From NCBI GenBank assembly GCA_022606425.2, contig JAHDVF020001252.1, positions 868,001 to 932,000 of the forward strand: DNA of 64,000 nucleotides, written 5' to 3'. How positions within the stretch are numbered: the stretch's first letter is position 1; each line of letters starts with the position of its first letter. The notes beneath the pieces are model-generated. The model saw only the letters and a list, made by a program, of their open reading frames with translations, ran no database searches and was not told the DNA's origin. The translations under genes were made by a program, and so were the position numbers. Of the stretch, positions 1 to 9,217 are shown in pieces. This DNA is from Lepidostoma basale. Its lineage: Eukaryota > Arthropoda > Insecta > Trichoptera > Lepidostomatidae.

Positions 1-105
1 TCTCTGACTCCTCACGTGGCCGACATTCAATATTTGATTTATTTGATCGTGCCACTTCAGTCTTCATATTTACATCGTTAATATATACTTTTTTAGACTT
101 TTTTA
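1..105 (-). mobile_element. RTE-A fragment, cut by window edge
   Basis: Reverse-strand piece of the RTE-A C-terminal coding region. The conserved stretch for WHDQINQILNVGHVRSQ is readable on the minus strand, followed upstream by the NDVN segment. It runs off the window start, so the 3' tail is not visible. Not coding as it stands. Confidence 0.8.
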
Positions 106-156
106 GGGTAGTTCGAATGTGTTTAAATAACGTTTGACACTACCCTAGCATGGCGA

Positions 157-445
157 AACAAGCTCATTCATTCATTCATTTCTCGGCGCTACATCCCGGT
201 GTGGGACTTGGCCTCCTCCACAACGGTCCTTCACTGACTTTTGTCTCTGGCCATCTCTCTCCATTACCCAGCTCCTTCCATTTTCTCCCAATCCTCTTCC
301 AAGCAATCCGCCCATCTTTTCCTCGGTCTGCCTCTTGGTCTCTTTTCGCGGGGCACCCATCTGGATATAATTTGTGGTGTTCTACCCTCTGGCATTCTTT
401 CCACATGGCCAGCCCACCGTAGGCGTTGAGACTTACAGAATCTCA
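157..445 (-). mobile_element. RTE-like LINE 3' end with (ATGA)n tail
   Basis: Minus-strand reverse-transcriptase C-terminus: LRWAGHVERMPEG and RGRPRKRWADCLEEDW are readable, then a frameshift into the final segment. It ends with a short ATGA repeat tail (seen on + as cattcattcattc at 163-178). A second copy of the same family lies at 7533-7790. Only the last ~90 codons are present and no catalytic residues survive. Confidence 0.75.
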
Positions 446-1101
446 CCACTGTTTCATGGTTAATCAGTTCTTCAAGTTCAAAGTAGAAAGACGAAACAAG
501 CTACTCCGTTAATAAAACATCTCATATTACATTTTCTAATATATCAATATTAAGTTCTTTGACATATTTGGTAATGTCTTAAAAGGCGAAACATCCTCAA
601 ATCGATGTCGTCGGCGCACAAGGGCGCACCAAGGGCCCTCCGTTGTGTGCAGCATGGATTGCTCCATTCCACAGGTGCAAAGCGCCGTACCGCCCTGTTA
701 GAAGAATAGAAATGTAATATTTGTAATGATTGTAATGAATAGTTTGTGTTCTGCGGACCGAGCAATGCGTGTAAACAGCTCGGTCCTTGGTGACCGCGTG
801 CGGGCGCGTACCTCCTGGAGTAACCTTGGCGCCCCGCCAGCGCGCGATGTCCATCCTTTGTGCGGAGAGCGTTACCCTCGCCCGGCTATATTTACCTCAG
901 GAAGAACAACCCTGCAGAGGACAGGCGACAGGGAACGGGAAAGACGCCGATATTTAGATATCCCTGAATCATCGCACGAAGGAAATCAGCAATATTCGTG
1001 ATACGCGTATATTAATAGACTCTTGCTGTAACCATCACGTCAGTTCCTTGGAATGGCTGGCAGAAGGTGAACGTACAAGTTATCACTCATGTATTAATTT
1101 A
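446..1101. other. No gene recognised; GC-rich patch
   Basis: Nothing with a recognisable protein. A trace of a ribozyme-like repeat half (ggcgaaacat) occurs near 582-591. From about 600 to 1000 base composition is clearly richer in G and C than the surroundings, with short overlapping ORFs on both strands, none recognised. It could be an uncharacterised repeat. Confidence 0.4.
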
Positions 1102-1688
1102 TTATAAAGACCGATGGTATTTGTTACCATCGGTCTTCATAACCTATCCAAAAAAGCTAGAATGGCAGTGCACAATGGTGTTCTTCTACCGACCCTTATG
1201 TATGGAAGCGAACCATGGAACTGGCAAAAGAAGGATGAAAGTAGAATAAATGCAGTAGAAATGAGATCTCTTAGACGAATGTGGGATACTCTGTGTATGA
1301 TCGAGTGTCGAATGAAAATATAAGAAGTGAATGCGGTGCGAATGATGGTGTCATGAACAAAATAATGAAAGGATCATTAAGATGGTTTGGACATATGGAA
1401 AGAATGAATGAAGGAAGAATGGTAAAAAAAATATATGTTAATGATGTAAATGGAACCAGAAATAGAGGAAGACCGAGGAAAACGTGACACGATCAAATAA
1501 ATCAAATATTGAATGTCGGCCACGTGAGGAGTCAAAGAAATCGACGCGCGTGCATGATACGATGTATGAATGTTGAGGAATCGAGAGAAATATGTCAGGA
1601 AAGAAAAGTGTGGCAGTCCATTCTTTCTGCCTACCCCTTCGGAGAGACGGCGTGATGGTTAGTTAGTTAGTAAGTTATAAAGACCGAT
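1102..1688 (+). mobile_element. RTE-A, 5'-truncated, with 14-bp target duplication
   Basis: A dead 5'-truncated RTE-A copy. The coding part starts at about 1141 and reads AVHNGVLLPTLMYGSEP, then RINAVEMRSLRRM, a frameshift, KIMKGSLRWFGHMERMNEG and RNRGRPRKT, and ends SAYPFGETA just before the (GTTA)n tail. The 14-base sequence TTATAAAGACCGAT occurs at 1102-1115 and again at 1675-1688, which I read as the target-site duplication. Between the left duplication and RTE sequence are ~25 extra bases that repeat the target in inverted order. Confidence 0.85.
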
Positions 1689-1819
1689 AACATTGTTAAT
1701 TATTATATTAAACAAGAATCGGTGTCATATAAAATATTATCTTGCCAAATAACCATCGAAGAGGTCAGCAAGAGACAAAACTTGAAGATTTATTATTAGA
1801 CTTCAATATAGTAGATTAC

Positions 1820-2175
1820 ATCATACACTTACTTACTTTCTATGGCCATACTACTCTTGAAGAGTTTTAGCTACTTCGATGATTTTCTTCCAAGCTCCTC
1901 GATCTTGCGCTCTTTTTGCCCCAGCAGTCCGATTCACCTAACCTAGTCAGATAAGCCCGAACATTATCCATTTGGCGCGGTCAGGACTTCCTAGAGGTCT
2001 TGGACGGACTCTGGTTGGTCTTGAAACGTACAGGGTTTTGATTGCTCTGGTCTCTCCGGCTCGGCATACGTGCCCAATCCATGCTAAACGACTGGCTTTC
2101 ACGGTGCTAGTTATTAGGGGCCGCTGGATCATTGTACGGATCTTTTGGTCTCTAAGCTCCTGCTGCAACGCAAGT
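1820..2175 (-). mobile_element. RTE-like LINE relic with (AAGT)n tail
   Basis: Minus-strand reverse-transcriptase C-terminus: SRLAWIGHVCRAGETRAIK in one frame, and after a frameshift AQDRGAWKKIIEVAKTLQE. This D-R-x-x-W pattern is the usual end of RTE-like proteins. The 3' end carries AAGT repeats (+ strand acttacttactt at 1829-1840). No RT core remains. Confidence 0.65.
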
Positions 2176-2244
2176 TCTGGGTTGCAGGATCATTCTCAGG
2201 ATCATATCATACAAAAGAGCATTATATTTAATTATAAAATTTAT

Positions 2245-2325
2245 AAAACGTCGATTTTCTAAAAGTTTTAATATATTTTATGGGGGTAATATGTTTCGCG
2301 TTGCTGGGGCATTTTCTTCTTCTTA
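2245..2325 (-). repeat. P1 ribozyme-like repeat, single arm
   Basis: One arm of the P1 module, with the pattern tctaaaagttttaatatattttatggggg then atatgtttcgc. The motif complement gcgaaacat lies on the minus strand. The partner arm is missing; LINE sequence follows at once. Confidence 0.5.
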
Positions 2326-2640
2326 TCAGCCGTCTGTCATTCATTGCTGAATGAAGGCCACTTCTAAAGCATGCCACTGTCCCCTATTTATTTACACTCT
2401 CATCTATCCAGCAATCCTTATTATTTCGTCGGTCCAGCGAGTAGGGGGACGTTCTGTACGTAGTTTCCACTCCAAACTCCGTCTTCCCTATGGCCTGTCA
2501 GTTCTCCGACAAATATAGCCAGCTCAACACCAATTCAGCCCACCTATTCCCAGAACCTCAGTCACCTTGATTATTTTCCGATTCTGAACCTCAAGGTTAT
2601 TTCAAGCATGGCTCTTTCCACGGTGCGCTGGATGATCTAG
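2326..2640 (-). mobile_element. Degraded LINE reverse-transcriptase C-terminus
   Basis: Minus strand gives the fragments RRSLEWKLRTERPP, PTRWTDEIIRIAGS, and after frame changes NRGQWHALEVAFIQQ followed by MTDG and a stop. This is the same C-terminal layout as the better copy at 31470-32000. Several frameshifts and stops; inactive. Confidence 0.6.
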
Positions 2641-4024
2641 AACTTGTACACCAGACCACTTGTCATCGTCCACGTCCATGGAATTATCAAACAGTTAATA
2701 TTGCCATAGAAAGCTGAAATGTGTCAACCTTCATTACGATTAATTCGTAGGGGTAGGCAGAGAAAATTTAAACACGAAGATCTAAGAGACCCCATTCTTG
2801 TTTAGATCTATCACCTCAATCCATTGATAGTGAAGTAAGTGTAGAATAAATATATGAGGTTCTTTCAATTTTGTGGTCCATCCCCTCTAGCTTTTACTTC
2901 AGATAGAAGATAAGATTTGTTTATATATTAAATCATCTTCAAAGTTGTTATCTGAAATGAAAAGATCTCACTCAGCAACCTGCACCCATTTAATGCCCCG
3001 GTCCATGGTATTGTGCCTCAAGGCGGCACTCCAGACAATTTCACTAAAATTGTTTATTAATTATTTGATCTCAGCCAAATAATAACGATGGAAGCTGCAG
3101 TCCAAGCAATAAAATAATCAGCAATGCAGATATTTTACATAACGAAGTCGCTTGTCTCAATACATTCCTGCACATGCGCTCTTTGTACCGCGGAGCGCTT
3201 TAAGATCATTAAATATTTGAATCTCGATTGGCTGACGTCGGCGTTTCCCGCCAAAAGACAAAGATCCATAGCGGAAGGTCGCCGCATAAATAGTAGAAAT
3301 TCTCGCAAAGATAATGGCGAGGATTTTTCTCCGCGGCGACTGAGTTATCGTTAGCTAAATGGCGATAAACTTAATTAATTCGGCGAACGTTCTGCAGAGG
3401 AATCTTTCTGCTGTAAATTTTAACCGACATTAAAGCATTTCGCTTGATAAATATATAATTTAACTCCGAAACTTAACCTCGATTTTTGGGATTTTTCAAA
3501 CATCCTGATACAGTTTATGGTTTATTGTTCGAATTTTGAGACCGCCAATAAACTCTACACGATCGTGCATGCGTACATTTTTACATATCATTTATCATTC
3601 TTTTATTTCAATGTTGCAAAGTCATTGATGTACCAGAAAATAAATAAGGAAATCTGGTAACAAACATTATATGCTTTTCATTATTAATTTTTTTAATGTA
3701 TCGTAGAAAATATCACTTATATTTCAGTTGAAGTAGAAGGTTAATTAGAATAAATTGAGAATAAAGCTAATCAAAGTCTATATATTTCTTAGCAATTAGC
3801 AATCGATTATCTAGCCATAGTCGATGACACACATGATTTTTGAACATGAAATTTTTACTGTGGATAGATACGCACAAATGCCGCTAGATGGCATTATTAC
3901 ATTTATTTTGAATTTTAACTGACATTCCTTCTTTTTCCCCTGTAGTCTTCAGTTATAAAATGCTAGCTTTTGATGCAAGTGTAAAGATAAATGTGTGTTT
4001 CTTTACGAAAACATTTAAGTAATT
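2641..4024. other. No gene recognised
   Basis: AT-rich sequence without convincing coding potential. A 76-codon ORF at 3124-3354 is not recognised. The only structured part is the cluster of promoter-like sites at 3227-3292, listed separately. Confidence 0.4.
3227..3292 (+). promoter_or_regulatory. Candidate promoter: CCAAT, CRE, E2F-like, TATA-like
   Basis: Within 66 bases lie ATTGG (inverted CCAAT) at 3227-3231, TGACGTC (CRE/ATF half to full site) at 3233-3239, TTTCCCGCC (E2F-type) at 3244-3252 and ATAAATA at 3286-3292. In animals this combination is typical of promoters of growth-regulated genes. No convincing ORF starts downstream: ATGs at about 3314 and 3359 open short frames only. It could be a host promoter with a distant exon, part of an unknown repeat, or chance. 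Confidence 0.3.
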
Positions 4025-4194
4025 AATACGAATGAAAAAACTTATGTTTTTCTAAAAGTTTTATTATATTTTTTGGGGGATGACATGTTTCGCCCTTCTA
4101 AGGCATTATCACATTTGATAATGCCTTAGAAGGGCGAAACATGTCAAAAATATAATAAAACTTCTAGAAAAACGTATTTTTTTTAATTCGTATT
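4025..4194. repeat. P1 palindrome with ribozyme-like core on both strands
   Basis: Near-perfect inverted repeat: two ~80-base arms around a ~10-base centre at about 4109-4118. The right arm reads TTGATAA, a short helix (TGCC...GGGC), then GAAAC-AT-GTC. That is the hammerhead order (core, helix II, GAAA, helix III, UH) with C3 and G8 replaced by T and A. The left arm carries the same motif on the minus strand. A flank beginning tcgtatt and continuing to a gagttttacatcattg motif recurs beside other P1 copies. Confidence 0.75.
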
Positions 4195-4344
4195 ATTACT
4201 TAATATGGAGTTTTACATCATTGTTCAAAAAACAATATATAAATAATTTAAGCTTTCTTAAAATTTGCTAACGTTCTTCGCGTTGTTAAAAATTAACGAT
4301 GAATTCGTAGTTTTCAATTATTGAATACTAGTCTAGGACCAGTC

Positions 4345-4425
4345 TAGGTCCAGTCTATCGATGTCAGCGAGTCTGGCGAAACCGGTCGCTGTCGAAATAA
4401 CGACAATAGTGGAAGTAGTAAAAAA
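4345..4425 (+). repeat. P3 ribozyme-like repeat, single arm
   Basis: Right arm of the P3 module: ccagtctatcgatg, a helix-forming cagcgagtctgg, then cGAAACCGGTC and gctgtcgaaataa. Flanked by the recurring poly-A/aacatta sequence. The opposite arm is missing. Confidence 0.6.
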
Positions 4426-4635
4426 AACATTATTTAATTTAATTATTATTAAATACTAGTTGAAAGCCGAGAAATATTCAAGGAGGGTAAACATTTTCTA
4501 CCATTTAAAAACTTGGTTCACTATACAATCCTTATCAGTATTAAGTTTTTAACTTTTAATATTATTTTTAGATAAACTTAAGGCGTTAACATTGTGAAAT
4601 TCCATAATGACGAATTTTTATAATTGTTTTTTACA

Positions 4636-4818
4636 CTGTTTTTTCCACTTTTGAGATTATTTTTCTCGACATGTTTCGAAGGCTTACGCCTTCATCATCG
4701 GGAAAACGATATAAACTATTTATACTATTTATAAACTGTTTATATTGTTCTCCGGATGATGAAGGTGTAAGCCTTCGATACATGTCGAGAAAAATAAACT
4801 CAAAAGTGGAAAAAACAG
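4636..4818. repeat. P2 palindrome with ribozyme-like core
   Basis: Inverted repeat about 183 bp long. Outer ends are ctgttttttccacttttgag and its complement. Each arm contains an AAGG...CCTT helix preceded by ATGATGA and followed by TCGA(A/T)ACATGTC. The spacer has repeated tataaactattta-type sequence. It matches copies at 14741, 24755 and 48266. Confidence 0.75.
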
Positions 4819-5139
4819 ATTTTAATATTATGTAAATATATTTTTTTCACACTCTTTAAAATTTTCACAATTAACAATACCAAATTGTAATAATTTTGTT
4901 TTCTACACACTGTCATACAACAATAATCTAAACAACATTTAAAAAAAAATCTGAAACCTTCTCTTTCGCAGAGAATTGAAGTATTCCTCTCTCGCTCTCT
5001 TATATTCAAAATATTCTCATACTCTTTCTTAACGACATCGTGTTTTTGTCGATTTATATTAAAATCATTGTTGGTTATTATAATTTGTTGGTAGAAGTTC
5101 ATTGTAATTAAAACAATTACATTTATTATTTCCAATTAC

Positions 5140-5315
5140 TCCGCGGATTTGACTTGGGTTCTCTGACATATAGCAGTTCATCTGTAATGGCTATTCCTCT
5201 TACGTCTGTTGATAACATTGTTGGATATGTGATTTAGTTGTTGTTTTAAGCGGGTGCTAGATGTGTGGCCTGGAGTGCACCTCCGAAAGAGGGCGAGGGA
5301 GGATTTAGGGTCTAT
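5140..5315 (+). repeat. D1 dispersed repeat, copy 1
   Basis: Shares long blocks with 13860-14015 (+) and 18440-18615 (-), including ggctattcctcttacgtctg, acattgttgga and gcctggagtg. Only this copy and the 18.4-kb copy keep the block cctccgaaagagggcgag. No protein is recognised. It lies just upstream of the P3 palindrome at 5334, which may mean both come from one parent element. Confidence 0.6.
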
Positions 5316-5333
5316 TTTAAAGTAATAATTAAA

Positions 5334-5509
5334 TAAAACGATGTTTTTTTAAGAACTATCCACTTTTGTCATTATTTTGAAAGCGGCTGGTTTCGCCAGG
5401 CTCGCTGGCATCGATAAATCTGTCTGTCGATGCCAGCGAGGCTGGCGAATTGCGACGTTGTCGAAATAAAGACAATTTGGAAGCAGTTCTTAAAAAAACG
5501 ATGTTTTAT
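5334..5509. repeat. P3 palindrome
   Basis: Head-to-head arms: left gtttcgccaggctcgctggcatcga, right tcgatgccagcgaggctggcgaa. Each ends in a run of A or T next to acgatgttttt. The left arm's minus strand keeps gcgaaaccagcc, the counterpart of GAAACCGGTC. The element is short enough to be a MITE-like unit, yet has no transposase-type terminal repeats that I recognise. Confidence 0.7.
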
Positions 5510-5529
5510 AAAAATGAGTTTCCATTTCT

Positions 5530-5668
5530 GCTATGTGAGGAGTCGGAAAAATCGACGTTCGTGCATGACACGATGTATGAATGTTGAGGAAGCGAGAGAA
5601 GTATGTTAGGAAATAAAAGTGACAGTCCATTCTTTCTGCCTACTCCTTCGGGGAAACGGGGCGATAGT
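5530..5668 (+). mobile_element. RTE-A 3' end fragment
   Basis: Begins in the conserved gtgaggagtcgg block and continues through MTRCMNVEEAREV-type codons to a mutated end where gcgtgatgg has become gcgatag. The tail is lost. About 140 bases, inactive. Confidence 0.75.
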
Positions 5669-5669
5669 T

Positions 5670-6120
5670 ATGAGATTCCATAAAAAAAATTCAGTAAAAT
5701 CATTAGATTATCTACCATAAATTAAAGTCCCACTTTTTTCTCGGGTCGCATTAATAGAAGGCCAGTTAACGTTTGCATTTTAGAATATGATGGGATTACT
5801 TAAATTATGTACAAAGGGAGACTGTTTTCGTGAAAATAAGAAAAGGAGCAGCGTCTGAATGTTAAGCTGATGGCAGATAGCTTCCTGCTTGAGACCATTT
5901 TGTTTGGCAGTCAATAGAGAAAAGTTCTTATTTCAAACACTTTGCACCGCATGTCTATTTGAAGAACTCCGAACAATTAACAATTAATACCATATATTTA
6001 TTAGAAATAGTACACAACACATGTTCTAATAAAAAATAATTAAACATTCAATTATAATAATCTACATACACATCAGTATAAGGTTACATTTTGTTTACAT
6101 AATTATTTAATTCTATTCTA
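5670..6120. other. No gene recognised
   Basis: AT-rich spacer. The motif attccataaaaaaa near 5675-5690 recurs beside other palindromic modules (for example 24341 and 24521). Otherwise featureless. Confidence 0.4.
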
Positions 6121-6124
6121 ATTT

Positions 6125-6480
6125 TTTTTATGCTCTGCACACTTTCTCCGGTACATATTCATTACCTAATTTTAAATGCTTTATATTTACATAAGGGAAT
6201 TCTGAGATTTTTTTTTTCTAAATGGGAGCCTTAGTTTATTTTTCTTTCTTGTTTCATATTGATGTTCATGTAGGCTACTTTTTATCTTCCTTAAAAATTC
6301 TTGAGAGGTGTGCCCGTTAACAATTTTGTGAATTAGTAATAAAACGTTGTTTATATATTTTTTTAAATGACATAATTTTTAGCTCTTTTAGCATCACTTG
6401 GCATATCTGCTTCTGCTTCTCCTTAAAATTATCCTCATTGCCTTATTCTGAAGAATGGTTAATCTTGACATATCTTCTTC
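6125..6480 (-). mobile_element. Jockey-superfamily LINE C-terminus relic
   Basis: Minus-strand reading gives SRLTILQNKAMRIILRR, then ELKIMSFKK, then after frameshifts YINNVLLLIHKIVNGHTSQ and HQYETRKKNKLRLPF with QNSLM. That order (LQNKAMR..., HKI...N, YxTRxxNxLRLP, ...NSL) is characteristic of the region after the RT domain in jockey-like elements. Frameshifted and without RT core. It is cut by the LINE inserted at 6499. Confidence 0.65.
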
Positions 6481-6483
6481 ATT

Positions 6484-7032
6484 TGCTAAAAATAATATTA
6501 CTTACTTACTTAGACAGCCGTTGTCGTCCACTGCTGGGCATAGGCCTCCCCCATACTTCTCCACGTATCCCTGTCTTGTGCCTTTTGCATCCAATCGCTA
6601 TCAATTCTTCCAATGTCATCGGACCATCGTGTGGGGGTCTCCCTCTGTTTCGTTTGTCTTCGCGGGGTCTCCACTCTACCACCCTTCTGGTCCATCTATC
6701 GTCTACCAATCTGGCAACATGTCCCGCAAATGACCATTTAAGCTTCGCCACCCTTGCGACAACGTCTGTCACTCCCAAACTTCTACGTATTTCAGCATTT
6801 CTTATCCGGTCTGAGAGTCTTACGTGTAGCATGGTTCTTTCGTGTTTCCTCTGTGCTACACGGAGTCTTCTTATGGTCGACTTGGTGAGGCTTAGCGTTT
6901 CTGCTCCATATGTCAGTACTGGAAGTACGCATTGATCATACATTTTGCGTTTCAGACACTAGGGAATCTTACTATTAAAGAACTTCTTCAGATAATATGC
7001 TGCTAAAAATAATATGCTGCTAAAAATAATAT
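6484..7032 (-). mobile_element. RTE-like LINE 3' end with target duplication
   Basis: Minus-strand ORF 6506-6943 (145 codons) reads YDQCVLPVLTYGAETLSLTK, AKLKWSFAGHVARLVDDRW and a GRPP motif, ending at an AAGT-type tail (+ acttacttactta near 6500). The 15-mer TGCTAAAAATAATAT occurs at 6484-6498 on the left and at 7001-7015 and 7018-7032 on the right, consistent with a target duplication, one side tandemly amplified. Close relative of 31470, 15625 and 56729. No catalytic domain. Confidence 0.75.
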
Positions 7033-7039
7033 GCTGCTA

Positions 7040-7530
7040 CAATAATTGATATGAGGGAGAATGATTGCGTCTTGCATGTTTCTGCGCTGATATATCGTCT
7101 AATGAATATGAATAGAATTAGTTCAGAGTTAGGCCTTTACAAAGGTCAATCATCGTAATAAAAATCAGGTGTTGGATCTAAAGAAGTTAGAAGAAAGAGA
7201 GGTGAATGCTCCCATAAGAATATGTCCACCAAAGATGGAGGACATTACCTGCGCATTGTGTAATAATAACTAGTTATTTTTGTCCCACCTAGTTCCCACC
7301 TTCCCGGCGGCGCGGCGTGGCGTATGATAATGCGAGTTGTAGATTAGCGATTAGTGCGTATGCGGAAGTCAGGAGGCGAGTCCACCTCTACTTCTCCGTA
7401 GAATATGTTATGTGTAATGTAACCGGTCTAAACACATTGTTATTATATGAAACCATAACTCGGTGTGACTTGGAACAACTGATATTAAAGTGTTACAGAA
7501 TCGTATTATAAAATACTCATATTATAAAAA
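7040..7530. other. No gene recognised
   Basis: Contains a GC-rich stretch around 7280-7380 and a 64-codon ORF at 7317-7511 that I do not recognise. Nothing else supported. Confidence 0.35.
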
Positions 7531-7532
7531 AA

Positions 7533-7790
7533 TCATTCATTCATTCATTTCTCGGCGCTACATCCCGGTGTGGGACTTGGCCTCCTCCACAACGGTCCTC
7601 CACTGACTTCTGTCTCTGGCCATCTCTCTCCATTCCCCAGTTCCTTCCATTTTCCCTCAATCTTGTTCCACGCAATCCGCCCATCTTTTCCTCGGTCTGC
7701 CTCTTGGTCTCTTTTCGCGAGGCACCGATCTGGATATAATTTGTGGTGTTCTACCCTCTGGCATTCTTTCCACATGGCCAGCCCACTGAA
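7533..7790 (-). mobile_element. RTE-like LINE 3' end with (ATGA)n tail, copy 2
   Basis: Almost the same sequence as 157-445. It starts with the same cattcattcattc tail and ctcggcgctacatcccgg end. The minus strand again gives the RPRKRW region and D-R-Q-x-W segment in different frames. 5' truncated about 50 bases earlier than copy 1. Confidence 0.75.
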
Positions 7791-7860
7791 AAAATACCAT
7801 AATGAAATCGATGTAGGTACTACTCCAAATTATGTTATCGTGGCCATATAATTATATGTA

Positions 7861-8142
7861 AACTAACTAACTAACCATCACAGCGTTTCTCTGAAGGGGT
7901 AGGCAGAACGAATGGACCGTTACACTGTTCTTTCCTGACATATTTATCCCGCTTCCTCAACATTCACACACCGTATCATGCACGCACGTCGATTTCTTGG
8001 ACTCCTCGTGTGGCTATGTAATTTAATGTAAACTAACTAAACATCGCGGCGTCTCTCCAAAGGGGAAGGCAGAAATAATGGACCGCCACACTGTTCTTTC
8101 TTGAGATATTTATCTCGCTTCCTCAAAAATTTTATGCACGCA
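7861..8142 (-). mobile_element. Two RTE-A 3' ends in tandem
   Basis: Two minus-strand 3' ends, 7861-8014 and 8030-8142, each starting (on +) with taactaac tail complement and catc(a/g)c(a/g)gcgt. Both are preceded by near-identical atgtaaactaacta sequence. Mutations break the coding frame in both. Same orientation and similar flanks suggest either local duplication or two insertions in one target. Confidence 0.75.
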
Positions 8143-8524
8143 CAAAATTCTCGAAAAATTAAATTGTTTTTTGGCGAAGTCACTCCGTTGTACGCTAAAG
8201 CGTCTATACTACGCAGGAGCGCAGTTCTCAGGGCGGGGTGGGCTGTCTGGCATTATTTATTATCGTATGGAAATGGAATTAATATACATCACAAACCTGC
8301 TGCTACTAGGTATAGATCTAACTTATAATACGATTCTCTTTGTGACGTACCCCACTCGCAATTACCCGTGTTTATTCAAAGATGGAGGCCGAGATGAAAG
8401 GAAACTGATTGATATTTCCATTCATACAAACATTCCCAAGCCAGAATTATTAAATTTGGTTCAAGCATCAAACAATTGCTGGAATAGCGAAGATATATGA
8501 CGACCTCCGTAGTTGGTGCATCAT

Positions 8525-9217
8525 AATTCACACATATAATCTCAATCGACTTCACTGGTTAAGGTTACCTGAACAAATCGAATATAAACTATGTCTACTT
8601 GTTCACAAAGCCTTACATGGACAAACACCCCACTACCTCACAGAACTTTGCAAGCTAATAGATCTGAACCCTCGGCAGTCAACTCTACGATCCTCGAAGG
8701 AAGAAGCAACCCACAAACTTGGGGACCAACGGCGTGGAACAGGCTGCCCTAAAATATCCGCAATCAAGATGACGAAATAGTGTTCAGAATCTCTCTTAAC
8801 CACCCTACGTATTTGAACGTACGTGATACGTTCACTTTGACTGTACCATTCTGCGCTATCCCGTATCACGTACGCGCTTGAGAAAAAGTAATGTACCTAA
8901 AATGTACAAACTGTTAGGGATACGCGCGTGTGCCAACAACACTTGAGTACAAGTTTTCATAAATATGATAGTTTTACAAGGGGCAGGCGAAGTGTGCGGC
9001 CGAGTATTTGACGTTTCGTAATTTAAAAAAATAAAATTAATATATAATTAAATTTCATTAATAAAAAACCTGTTTTTTTTGCACGTTTCTCGGAAAATTA
9101 CCTGAAGGTAGGGCGGTTAAAACTCTTATTTTTAGGATAAGCTTTCCGGACGAAAAGCGCCCTTGAAGTGAATCTCTCACAAAAATGTCGCTTTACAAAT
9201 CATCATCATCATCATCA
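8525..9217 (+). mobile_element. L2-type LINE, lineage 3, C-terminus and 3' end
   Basis: Open frame LNRLHWLRLPEQIEYKLCL, VHKALHGQTPHYLTELC and RQSTLRSS is the L2/CR1 C-terminal signature (compare LHWLKCPERIQYKLCW at 52.9 kb). It is interrupted at TTAA 8796-8799 by the MITE 8800-9116. Beyond it the same frame resumes as KTLIFRISFPDEKRP and a stop, then the 3' end aagcgcccttgaagtg...gctttacaaatc with an (ATC)n tail to 9217. A stray SINE1 head (gacgacctccgt) lies just upstream at about 8499-8510. Confidence 0.8.
8800..9116. mobile_element. piggyBac-like MITE (TTAA target, CC-TIR)
   Basis: 317-bp insertion flanked by TTAA at 8796-8799 and 9117-9120. Terminal inverted repeats are CCACCCTAC on the left and CCGCCCTAC (complement) on the right. 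A perfect 13-bp inverted repeat CGTACGTGATACG lies inside the left end (8818-8830 and 8862-8874). TTAA duplication and CC-starting ends are the hallmarks of piggyBac. There is no transposase. Removing it with one TTAA restores the host LINE frame, which confirms both boundaries. Confidence 0.85.

Noticed and set aside
157..185. (CATT)n as an independent microsatellite
   Set aside because: The same repeat sits at the same LINE end at 7533, so it is the element's own 3' tail.
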